Below, in pieces: positions 8,679 through 16,212 of a DNA stretch of 61,802 nt; the stretch's first letter is position 1; the number at the start of each line of letters is the position of its first letter. Made by a program: the position numbers and the translations under genes. Below the pieces are notes generated by a model, which had not been told where the DNA came from, searched no databases, and saw only the letters and a list, made by a program, of their open reading frames with translations. The stretch comes from JBFLXB01 sp964570625. Its GTDB lineage: Bacteria; Nitrospirota; Nitrospiria; 2-01-FULL-66-17. The stretch covers positions 1 to 61,802 of the forward strand of contig CAZMYW010000020.1 in assembly GCA_964570625.1 (NCBI GenBank), in the 5' to 3' direction.

Positions 8679-10100
8679 TCAAGACGAACGTCGGAACCTT
8701 GCCCTGTATTGAAAACTTCGCGCGAAAACAATTGGAGTCACCAGACACGCCACCACGCCCGACAACAGAACCGGCACAACCACCTTATAGAGATGACGAT
8801 AGCTGTGGGCCGAAGGAATCAGACGGGCGTTCTCTGGTAAATACGTATATGACCGTCCTACCGCGAACGAAAATGGCGATGGATCGACTGAAACCACCGC
8901 ATCGAACCCATCGAACAGAATACCCACAAACACTTGTGTCGTGTAGACTATTCCGCCGAATCGTTTCGATTGGAGAACAAGGCGTTCCGCAAAATGCGGG
9001 CGGTACACATCCTCGCGGTCGCTGGCGATCAGCAGGACAGCACGGGCCTTGGGAAAACGTTGCTCGATACAGGTCTTGAGCCCTAACGTTTCCTCCCGGC
9101 TGCCTCCGGCGATGACTAAGACCTTCCGAATCGAGTCACCCCCCAATTCGGTTTCCTCGTCTGGCGATAACGCCGGCCGTTGATCCATCCGGACTGGTGA
9201 ATACTTGCCCCATCGGTTCGCACAAAAGTCTCTCAACGCGGTCAGGGCAATCCTCGCCTCTTCCCTCCGTTGATTCAGTAACAGGAAAATCACCATTTTC
9301 AGGTAGTCGGTCAGGTACCGATGAAACAGGCGCAGTCGAGTCAGCGGTGGAGCGTGTTTGGCATACACCAACAGGGCGTTTCGAATGCCGTAGTAAAAGT
9401 TCGTGGGAAGCCCACGTCTCCGCTCGGTGAACGACGGGTGGTAGGCCACCGACCGGGGAACGGCCACGACGCGAAAGCCGTGGTCTCGAAACGCCAGACC
9501 CCAGTCCATATCGTCCCAAAATAGAAAGAGACGCTCGTCCAAGAGCCCCACCTGTGCAAGCGCGGACGTACGCACCAGAGCCGAGCAGATCGCGACGTAA
9601 TCGACCTCGCGCGGTGATTCGTCGATCGGACCTCGCCGATTTCGCTCCAAGGGAATCACTCCGATGATGTCCCACCGAAACAACGCCCCCACTTCGACCG
9701 TGACGGTTGGTTCCTCACTATCGACGATCCGTGATCCCGCAAGCGCGATCGACTGATCCCCCTCCATGACGTCGACTAGACGCCGCAGGGCGTCCGGTTC
9801 GACGAGCGCGTCATTGTCGACAAGCCAGATGTAATCGAACCCGCCGCGATCCAGAACCGCCTGCATTCCGGAGTTAAACCCGCCGGCCCCGCCCCGATTT
9901 TCGGCATTGATCACCAGATGCACCTTGGGGTGATGGGCTCGAATCGTCTCGACCGACCCGTCGGTGGACGCATTGTCCACCACGAAAATCTCGTGCGACT
10001 GGTAGTCAAGACTACGCAGAGCGCCGAGCAAGGTCATGACGTATGATTTTTTGTTCCAGTTCAAGATCACGATGCCGACACGGGCGGTTTTCGGATTCAC
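8679..10100 (-). CDS. Family 2 glycosyltransferase with extra C-terminal domain
   Basis: The 473-residue GT-A protein has an N-terminal nucleotide-sugar fold: VGIVILNWN, then VVDNASTDGS, then the DXD-type IWLVDNDALVEPDAL. The acceptor/base motif FLFWDDMDWGLAF follows. After about residue 330 a second module begins at KVLVIAGGSREETLG, a Rossmann-like start. It ends in a hydrophobic segment (VVPVLLSGVVACLVTPIVFA), suggesting membrane contact. The first part resembles rhamnosyl- and galactofuranosyl-transferases of the GlfT1 kind. Its start overlaps the end of the Wzt-like gene by 4 bp, placing it in the export operon. Donor and acceptor are not determined. Confidence 0.85.
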   Translation of the reverse strand: MNPKTARVGIVILNWNKKSYVMTLLGALRSLDYQSHEIFVVDNASTDGSVETIRAHHPKVHLVINAENRGGAGGFNSGMQAVLDRGGFDYIWLVDNDALVEPDALRRLVDVMEGDQSIALAGSRIVDSEEPTVTVEVGALFRWDIIGVIPLERNRRGPIDESPREVDYVAICSALVRTSALAQVGLLDERLFLFWDDMDWGLAFRDHGFRVVAVPRSVAYHPSFTERRRGLPTNFYYGIRNALLVYAKHAPPLTRLRLFHRYLTDYLKMVIFLLLNQRREEARIALTALRDFCANRWGKYSPVRMDQRPALSPDEETELGGDSIRKVLVIAGGSREETLGLKTCIEQRFPKARAVLLIASDREDVYRPHFAERLVLQSKRFGGIVYTTQVFVGILFDGFDAVVSVDPSPFSFAVGRSYTYLPENARLIPSAHSYRHLYKVVVPVLLSGVVACLVTPIVFARSFQYRARFRRSS

Positions 10101-10819
10101 GAGTTCACCGCTGCGGGGGCTTCGCTGACTACCCCTTGATGAAGCACGACCACTCGGTCCACCAGGCGCTCCATCAACGGGCGGTCGTGAGACACACAGA
10201 GCATGGTCTTCTTCCCACGAAGTGTGTTGATTTTATCGATACACTTTTTTTGGAAGGCGGCATCCGCAACTGCCAACATTTCGTCGATAAGCAGGATCTC
10301 CGCCTCGCTGTGAACAGCAATCGAGAACCCCAATCGAAGGCTCATGCCTGAAGAATACTTCTTGATCGGCATGTGGATGAACGACTCCAGCTCTGAGAAG
10401 GCGATAATGTCGTCCTTCTTCTTGGAAATCTCCCGCAACGTCATCCCGATGATGGCACCGTTCATATAAATATTTTCAAGGCCGGTCAAGTCAGGATGGA
10501 ATCCAGCCCCAACCTCGATCAGCGGGGCGACTCGTCCGTTGACGACTACGTCGCCGCGCGTCGGAGTGGTGACTGATGCGATCAACTTGAGCGTCGTAGT
10601 TTTGCCGGAGCCATTGGGACCGTACAACCCGACCGATTCCCCTTGTTTCACCGACAGGGTAAGCCCCTTCAGCGCCCAAAACTCACCGTCCCCAAGCGTT
10701 TGAGTATATCCGCCTCGAAACAGGTTGACCAGATCGTGCCGTAGCGATCGATGGAACACATCCCGCCGAGAGTACTTCTTCCATACGTCAAACAAACCCA
10801 TGGCCACGTCAGATGACAT
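10097..10819 (-). CDS. Polysaccharide ABC exporter ATPase (Wzt/KpsT/TagH type)
   Basis: The 240-residue ATPase has Walker A GPNGSGKTT (67-75), signature YSSGM (155-159) and Walker B LLIDE (176-180). The sequence LIEVGAGFHPDLTGLENIYM is characteristic of polysaccharide exporters. It pairs with the permease gene it overlaps by 11 bases and would flip lipid-linked glycan across the inner membrane. There is no C-terminal carbohydrate-binding extension, so chain-length or terminal-residue recognition by this subunit is unlikely. ATG 10819 is preferred; ATG 10801 is possible. Confidence 0.92.
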   Translation of the reverse strand: MSSDVAMGLFDVWKKYSRRDVFHRSLRHDLVNLFRGGYTQTLGDGEFWALKGLTLSVKQGESVGLYGPNGSGKTTTLKLIASVTTPTRGDVVVNGRVAPLIEVGAGFHPDLTGLENIYMNGAIIGMTLREISKKKDDIIAFSELESFIHMPIKKYSSGMSLRLGFSIAVHSEAEILLIDEMLAVADAAFQKKCIDKINTLRGKKTMLCVSHDRPLMERLVDRVVVLHQGVVSEAPAAVNS

Positions 10820-11588
10820 CGGCAAACGCCCGTTCCGCGCTGATAAAGAATCGGTGCGCCAGTAAATAGCAGCCTCCCACCACAGCACACACTATGACGA
10901 ATGACAACAGCGTGATGCCGCGCCCGCCGACCAAGCACTCTCGAATGCTCTCGATCAGAAAGGTCAGAGGGTTCAGCAGCAAGATCTGTTTGACGGAAGG
11001 ATCGACACGATCCAACGAGTAGACAATCGGCGAGGCGAAGAACAGAAATTGAATCAAGAATCCGGATGCCAATCTGACATCACGATAGTACACGTTCAGA
11101 CCTGCGAGAAATATCGACACCGAGATCGTAAACAGGACCAACAACGCCCAGAGTGGGAGCACCCACATCATATTCCATGTCGGCGAGACACCGTACACGA
11201 CCAACAGCGCCACCAGCACCACGGCCCCGATCACCGCGTCGAGAAGCGCCAGAGCGACCCCCGCCAAGGGGATAATCTCTCTCGGGAAATAGATCTTGGT
11301 AATGAGTCCGTAGTGATTCGTCAAACTGGGGATGGAGAAATTTACGGATGAGGAAAAAAAAATCCACGGCAACAGACCGGCATAGAAGAAGAGAGCCGGT
11401 TGATACTCCGAGAGACGAAGGTCCAGCGTATAGGTAAAGACGAACAAGAAGAGGAGCATCATACTCACGGGCTGAACAAGTGCCCACGCGACCCCAAGGA
11501 TGGAATGGCGATACCGGATCGTAAACTCTCGCCAGATAAAGATCGCCAACAGATCCTTGAACGGATAGAGGCGTTTTATCATTTTCAT
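10809..11588 (-). CDS. Polysaccharide ABC exporter permease (Wzm/KpsM type)
   Basis: The 259-residue ABC-2 permease has about six membrane segments and the family opening LLAIFIWREFTIRYRHSILGVAWALV. The sequence NVYYRDVRLASGFLIQFLFF is typical of O-antigen and teichoic-acid exporters. It forms the channel for the overlapping ATPase gene. Neighbouring genes supply a prenyl-phosphate pentose step (UbiA) and two GT2 enzymes, so a polyprenyl-linked glycan is the likely substrate. Confidence 0.93.
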   Translation of the reverse strand: MKMIKRLYPFKDLLAIFIWREFTIRYRHSILGVAWALVQPVSMMLLFLFVFTYTLDLRLSEYQPALFFYAGLLPWIFFSSSVNFSIPSLTNHYGLITKIYFPREIIPLAGVALALLDAVIGAVVLVALLVVYGVSPTWNMMWVLPLWALLVLFTISVSIFLAGLNVYYRDVRLASGFLIQFLFFASPIVYSLDRVDPSVKQILLLNPLTFLIESIRECLVGGRGITLLSFVIVCAVVGGCYLLAHRFFISAERAFADVI

Positions 11589-11606
11589 GGTGATCTGGTC
11601 GCCTAT

Positions 11607-12512
11607 TCAACGGTATTCCGGAGTTCGTTTCGTCGCAAAATTAATCAACCCGATCAGAAATCCCCAGCTAAACAGACTCTGCATTCGCCACTTCAGATTC
11701 ATCGGCCAAATGGCCAGAGGAAGGTATCGACAGCCATTCAGGAGCAACAGGATCCACACGAGGAACGGATATCGCGACTGCAGCCCAGCGAATGAAAAAC
11801 CGACTGCGGCGGGCTTTCGGTAGTGATCAACGATCAACGGCGGGTGCAAGTATCCCAGCAGTCCTGAGCGGTGAAACCGCCTGCCGGCGGCCAGAAATCG
11901 GATGGTGAGTTCGACATCCTCTTGTCCGATGATACTCGACACAAAACCGCCCAACTCCTCCAGGACCGCCCTGCGATAGGCCGTACAACGATTGGTGGGG
12001 AAATAGGGGTCGTGAAACCCATAGCGATTTCTCCAAAAGCAAAAACTCGCCTCCCCGCGTGGAAGCACCGCATCTGCACCGGACACCTCAAATTCCCTGA
12101 TCAGGTTCGACAAAAAATCAGGTTGAAGGATGATCGTATCGTCATCAAGGAACAACACATAGTGCCCGGCGGTCGCGGCAAGGCCCACGTTCCGCGAATA
12201 GCCCATCCTTCCGAAGTTGTCGGATAGCGCGATGTAGTGCGCATTGAACGTCCCGGCAAACCGTCGCCCGACGTCCTTGCCCTGGTTAGTTCCCCCTCGG
12301 TCCTCCACCAGAATCACCTCGAACCGATCCCGAGAAAGGTTTTGCTGGGCAAGACACGCGAGGGTGCCCTCCAACAGGTCAATCCGTCCGAAAAAGTTGA
12401 TCACACAAGAAATATCAAATCGAGGTGAGGTCGGCTCGATGTTCGCGTCTCCCACCAGCGGAAACGGGCATACACGATAGATCCAAGGGAGCACCGACGA
12501 CCGCACATTCAT
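11607..12512 (-). CDS. Family 2 glycosyltransferase
   Basis: The 301-residue GT-A enzyme begins with ISCVINFFGRIDLLEGTLACL and contains VEDRGGTNQG, the DXD motif VLFLDDDTIILQPDF and the C-terminal active-site region IIGQEDVELTIRFLAAG. It ends with hydrophobic segments (VWILLLLNGCRYLPLAIW) that may anchor it to the membrane. The ATG at 12512 avoids overlapping the UbiA gene; an upstream in-frame start at 12584 exists. It lies between the prenyltransferase and the exporter permease, so it probably extends the lipid-linked glycan. The sugar is unknown. Confidence 0.88.
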   Translation of the reverse strand: MNVRSSVLPWIYRVCPFPLVGDANIEPTSPRFDISCVINFFGRIDLLEGTLACLAQQNLSRDRFEVILVEDRGGTNQGKDVGRRFAGTFNAHYIALSDNFGRMGYSRNVGLAATAGHYVLFLDDDTIILQPDFLSNLIREFEVSGADAVLPRGEASFCFWRNRYGFHDPYFPTNRCTAYRRAVLEELGGFVSSIIGQEDVELTIRFLAAGRRFHRSGLLGYLHPPLIVDHYRKPAAVGFSFAGLQSRYPFLVWILLLLNGCRYLPLAIWPMNLKWRMQSLFSWGFLIGLINFATKRTPEYR

Positions 12513-12561
12513 GATTGAGATCTCTGCCCGCCGAGATGTGGAAGCCGCACTGCCCGATCGC

Positions 12562-13500
12562 CTATTGCAGGACGAGTGGACCATACATCATCAACGCGAC
12601 GAGCATCGTCCACAGCCCGAACGTCGCAAACAGCACCTTGTCATGGAGCAGCAACTCGGTCGGATCCGACTCTTGTTTTCTGCTGAGCAAGAATAAATAT
12701 CTAAACATTCCGAAGGTCGCAAGGGGAACGGTGTAGAACAGCCTGTGATGTCCCTCCGTCGTGTATAACGCGTACGTGAGGAGCGAGGAAGCGGCTGCCG
12801 TCCAGAGCACACTTCGAAGGAAGTCCGGCGAGTATTCGAGAAGCGTGACGCGATGCGACGACGCCCACTCCCGAAGAGCGACGACCTCTCCCATGCGTTT
12901 ACCTGCGGCCATGAACAGGGAGACAAAGAACATGGTCAAGAACAGCCAACTTGAAATCTCGACGCCGAACACTTCACCCCCCGCCAACAACCGGACGATG
13001 AATCCGGAGGCGATGAGAAAAATATCAACCAGAAACACGTGCTTGAAATAACACGAGTAGGCCAGACTGATCGCCAGATACCCCAGCACGTATGCGGGAA
13101 ACCACGGCGAAACTTCGCGCGCCAGCAGCAACGCCCCGGCAGACAGGAGACCAGCCGCTACCGAAGCTATCGGGGTCGAAACGACGCCACACGCAAGAGG
13201 CCGGAACTTCTTTCGAGGATGCATCCGATCCGACTCAATGTCCTGTATATCGTTGATGATATAGCCCACGCTCGCCATCAACGACATCGCCAGGAATGCC
13301 GGGAGCGCACGCGAAACCGTGAGTGGCCCCATGAGTGTTCCGGCAAAAAACGGAGGAACGAAAAGCAGAAGATTCTTGATCCAGTGCGACAACCGCACAA
13401 GATCCGCCACAACCAGGATTGGGTGCCCGGAGACGTGTTCACCCAGAACCGAGTCGCTCTTGACTTCAACCGGATTCTTGACCAGTCGCAAGTTAGCCAC
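12562..13500 (-). CDS. UbiA-family decaprenyl-phosphate phosphoribosyltransferase-like protein
   Basis: The 312-residue integral membrane protein has eight to nine predicted helices and the first Asp-rich motif NDIQDIESDRMHPRKKFRP (83-101). HPxKxxRP after the Asp-rich motif is characteristic of 5-phosphoribosyl-1-diphosphate:decaprenyl-phosphate transferases, the first step to decaprenyl-phosphoryl-arabinose. Other UbiA members use aromatic acceptors. The start is GTG at 13500, overlapping the stop of the upstream TPR gene by 8 bases. The next genes encode a GT2 enzyme and an ABC exporter, matching a lipid-linked pentose pathway. The dprE1/dprE2 epimerase genes are not in the window. Confidence 0.85.
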   Translation of the reverse strand: MANLRLVKNPVEVKSDSVLGEHVSGHPILVVADLVRLSHWIKNLLLFVPPFFAGTLMGPLTVSRALPAFLAMSLMASVGYIINDIQDIESDRMHPRKKFRPLACGVVSTPIASVAAGLLSAGALLLAREVSPWFPAYVLGYLAISLAYSCYFKHVFLVDIFLIASGFIVRLLAGGEVFGVEISSWLFLTMFFVSLFMAAGKRMGEVVALREWASSHRVTLLEYSPDFLRSVLWTAAASSLLTYALYTTEGHHRLFYTVPLATFGMFRYLFLLSRKQESDPTELLLHDKVLFATFGLWTMLVALMMYGPLVLQ

Positions 13501-15205
13501 GCTGACTCGCCAGTTTTACGACCATTGTTTTCGAGGGAGCCACAAAGAAATCATCCGGGCCGCCTTTCTCGATCGCCCGCTCGAAAGAGGATTGCGCCTT
13601 CTTGTATTCTCCAAGCCGGAGATACACCTGACCGATCCGATACCAGACCACCGGGTCTCCGTGGTGCGCGTACGCCTGCTCGTATAACCTGATTGCCGTC
13701 CGGAGGAAGTCGTTCGAATTCGGATTTGATTCGTCGTTCGCTCGTCGTACATAATTCGTCGCCAATCTGGAATAGAGCCTGCCTCGCTGTCCACCGCCTT
13801 CTATGGCCTGCATCAACAGTCCCTCGGCTTCCTCATGATCATGGTCGACGAACGATGCCATCAGCGCCAAGTTCTCCAACGGTTTGGCGCGGTAGCCGAG
13901 TTCAATGGCCTTTTCGAACTGCTCCTTCGCCTCGTCGTACCGTTTCTCTCCCATCAACGCGATACCGTATTCGTTGCGCGCGATCGGGAATTCAGGAGAT
14001 TTTCGGACCGTGTCTTCCCAGAGGAGAAGCTGTTCTTGCCACACCACATTTCTTAAGTAAGTCCCGACGAAAAACCACCCGCATACTGCGAGGGTCACCG
14101 CACTCAGCGCCAACACTGGGTGGGGCACTCGTGAAAACACGAGAGATAGTAACAGAACGGCTAGAATTGAAAACCCCACTGAGGGGAAATACAAGTATCG
14201 TTCAGCAACCGAAGTCCAGGCCACCCCCGTCATCGCGACTAACACCGCGGGAGCCAACGCAAGCAGAATCCACCAAATCCAGAACGACTCTTCCGTTCGC
14301 TTCACCACCGCCACACACGCGATGCCGACAACACACACCCCAAGAGCAAGGTACATCGGCGATTCAATCGGCCCAATGGCGAAATTGAGTGGAAACGGCA
14401 GCACGAGCTTATTCACATAGAATCCCAGCGCCAACAAGATTGAGTGCATGTGGTCGAACCACGACGCGTCGAACGCGCTCACCGTTTTCGCGAGCCCGAG
14501 ATCGCCGCGGGACAGGGCCTCGCCTCGGAGCAGCAGGTAGCACCCCGTCGCGATACCATAGAACCCGGCTCCTTCCAGTGCCAAACGCATGCGTTTGGTT
14601 TGAAGATCGCTGGGACGGATGATCCATTCATACGCGGCAATGATCAACGGGACCGCGAACGCCACTTCCTTGGAGAACAGACCGAGTAAATAACAAGCCG
14701 CCGAAACGCACAGATACCGCCGCCTGAGATCGTGGCGGAATCGCAGATAGGCCATGAATGATAGGAGGCTGAAAAGAGTGGCCAGCAAGTCAGTACGGCC
14801 TGCGATCCAATCCACCGACTCGGCATGAACGGGATGAACGGCAAATAGGAGCGCCGCCAGAAATGCGGTGAGGTGCAGACGCGGTCCGGTGGTGACCTTC
14901 AACACCAGCGCGTACACTAAAAGAACGTTCGCCATGTGCAACAGGATGTTGGTGAGATGAAATCCGGATGCCTGGGTTCCCCACAGAAAACGATCGAGCA
15001 GCAGAGAAAGTCCGTAGACCGGTCGGTAATAAAGATGAACACTCCCCCCAGCGGGGAAGAAATAATTGCGAATATTGAAGGACACCTGGTCGAGATCTTG
15101 GAGGATCTCCAACTCATCAAGACTTAAGAAGGTTCCATGAATCATCCCCGAGTAGAGAGCAAGCGGGATGAACATCAGAAGAAGCCAGAAAGTTCTCGGA
15201 GTCAT
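13493..15205 (-). CDS. TMTC-like membrane glycosyltransferase with C-terminal TPRs
   Basis: The 570-residue protein has about eleven membrane segments in its first 400 residues. The motif AVHPVHAESVDWIAGRTDL (an HPVHxExVxWxxxR core) and a first-loop acidic site (SLDELEIL) mark PMT/TMTC-type GT-C enzymes that use polyprenyl-phosphate sugars. The last 170 residues contain TPR-like repeats (FEKAIELGYRAKPLENLALM, FERAIEKG). ATG 15205 gives a start just before the first hydrophobic segment; upstream codons to 15319 run into the terminator hairpin and are unlikely to be used. It probably transfers a sugar to protein or glycan on the outer face of the membrane. Confidence 0.82.
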   Translation of the reverse strand: MTPRTFWLLLMFIPLALYSGMIHGTFLSLDELEILQDLDQVSFNIRNYFFPAGGSVHLYYRPVYGLSLLLDRFLWGTQASGFHLTNILLHMANVLLVYALVLKVTTGPRLHLTAFLAALLFAVHPVHAESVDWIAGRTDLLATLFSLLSFMAYLRFRHDLRRRYLCVSAACYLLGLFSKEVAFAVPLIIAAYEWIIRPSDLQTKRMRLALEGAGFYGIATGCYLLLRGEALSRGDLGLAKTVSAFDASWFDHMHSILLALGFYVNKLVLPFPLNFAIGPIESPMYLALGVCVVGIACVAVVKRTEESFWIWWILLALAPAVLVAMTGVAWTSVAERYLYFPSVGFSILAVLLLSLVFSRVPHPVLALSAVTLAVCGWFFVGTYLRNVVWQEQLLLWEDTVRKSPEFPIARNEYGIALMGEKRYDEAKEQFEKAIELGYRAKPLENLALMASFVDHDHEEAEGLLMQAIEGGGQRGRLYSRLATNYVRRANDESNPNSNDFLRTAIRLYEQAYAHHGDPVVWYRIGQVYLRLGEYKKAQSSFERAIEKGGPDDFFVAPSKTMVVKLASQRG

Positions 15206-15222
15206 GGTCTCCACCGGAACCA

Positions 15223-15260
15223 AAACAAAGAGGGGACCTGTATAGGTCCCCTCTTTGTTT
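15223..15260 (-). terminator. Rho-independent terminator after the split pilin pair
   Basis: A 16-bp perfect inverted repeat (AAACAAAGAGGGGACC and its complement) surrounds a 6-base loop. In minus-strand reading the stem ends in TTTGTTTTGG, a U-rich tail. It lies 19 bases after the PilA-C-like stop and before the TMTC-like gene, so it separates pilin transcription from the glycan operon. Confidence 0.85.
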
Positions 15261-15278
15261 TCCAACCTGATAACCTCG

Positions 15279-15662
15279 CTATTTAGCCGTCCAACCCGTC
15301 CCAAAGTCGCCGCTATCACCGGCGGTTACGCTGGGCGTACCCGCGTCCCAAGCATCCTCCGTTCCGACCGGCACGGTTCCCACGAACATCCCGGTGTAGT
15401 CAGGATCAACTCCGTAGGCTCTGTCACCCGCCCGGTGAACGGTCCCTGCGACGTACGTCGTGCCCGTGCCGTCGCCAAAGGCCCCGCTGTTGGTTTCAAT
15501 GTGGGCAAGGACGTTCGGAGAGGTCTTGAATGTCATTACCGTCATGTCCAGTGCCGCCTGACCGGCGGTTTGGATAGCCGAGTCCGCGGCAGCCCACGAG
15601 GGACTCAGCAGCAGAGCCATCGCTATCACACCCAACATTCCCACCACGCTCTTCGGTTTCAT
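15279..15662 (-). CDS. PilA-C-like pilin partner (short pilin chaperone type)
   Basis: The 127-residue protein has a Sec signal peptide (hydrophobic residues 5-25, cut near SWAAA-DS). It lacks any pilin helix. The mature part contains LDMTVMTFKTSPNVLAHIE and HRAGDRAYGVDPDYTGMF. The second resembles the C-terminal half of the long-form pilin at 2995-3528. It starts 61 bases after the stop of the short pilin. In Geobacter a separate PilA-C/Spc protein is encoded right after PilA-N and pairs with it. ATG 15662 was chosen because GGAGG lies at the right distance. Confidence 0.8.
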   Translation of the reverse strand: MKPKSVVGMLGVIAMALLLSPSWAAADSAIQTAGQAALDMTVMTFKTSPNVLAHIETNSGAFGDGTGTTYVAGTVHRAGDRAYGVDPDYTGMFVGTVPVGTEDAWDAGTPSVTAGDSGDFGTGWTAK

Positions 15663-15723
15663 CGTCATCCTCCGTTGGCAGTCTGATCTGAGATTCATGT
15701 GTCTTCCGTTAGAGCCACCCGCT

Positions 15724-15954
15724 TCACGGATAGAAGAAATTATCCGCGTAGTACGCCTCCATATCGGTCCGCATGTTCCGAGCGTCGCTCTGCGCCGAAG
15801 CATTGAAGCTCCGGATCCGGTACGCCGCGAACTGCGGGATCGCGATCGCGGCCAGAATGCCGATGATCGCGACCACGATGAGCAATTCGACCAGGGTGAA
15901 ACCCCGCTCGCCTTTGCCCACCTTTGCTCTGAGCGTGTGCATTGCCCTTACCAT
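15724..15954 (-). CDS. pilA: Short type IV pilin (PilA-N type)
   Basis: The 76-residue prepilin has an 18-residue leader ending in RG, then FTLVELLIVVAIIGILAAIA, the class III cleavage and assembly helix with Glu5. The mature chain is only 58 residues and lacks the globular domain, like PilA of Geobacter. Aromatic residues lie at mature positions 1, 24, 27, 32, 50, 51, 55, 56 and 57. It has a good ribosome-binding site (GGAGGAG), a sigma-54-type promoter 36 bases upstream and a PilA-C-like gene downstream. It is therefore a real short pilin, not a truncated pseudogene. No pilin-assembly genes (pilB/C/D) are in the window. Confidence 0.9.
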   Translation of the reverse strand: MVRAMHTLRAKVGKGERGFTLVELLIVVAIIGILAAIAIPQFAAYRIRSFNASAQSDARNMRTDMEAYYADNFFYP

Positions 15955-15989
15955 GGTTGCTCCTCCTCCCCCGTCTCGGGTATTGGCTG

Positions 15990-16004
15990 GCGACCCGTGT
16001 GCCA
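15990..16004 (-). promoter_or_regulatory. Sigma-54-type promoter of the pilA-N gene
   Basis: Minus-strand TGGCAC, five bases, then TCGC reproduces the -24/-12 geometry of RpoN promoters: GG and GC are exactly 12 bases apart, with one mismatch in TTGC. The predicted start is near 15978, giving a leader of about 24 bases that contains the ribosome-binding site. Pilin promoters of Geobacter, Myxococcus and Pseudomonas are RpoN-dependent. Confidence 0.75.
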
Positions 16005-16212
16005 GCTTCGGTTTGAACTACATAGCATGATCTATGCCCCGTCTCCAGCCGTCTAGTTTGTCATGGAAATCAAAGACGTCAAGTAACATGTCAGCCACAC
16101 TGTGCATGAACGGACGTGTCAGCTGCCAACTGGTTGTTCATAGACTGACAATTTTTAGCTCGTTAAGGCCCTGGCCAGTGCCTCGCGTGAACGAGAGTCC
16201 AGCGGGCGGACG

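Noticed and set aside
15724..15954. Short pilin as a truncated pseudogene
   Set aside because: It has a promoter, a ribosome-binding site, an intact leader and a PilA-C-like partner gene, as in Geobacter.
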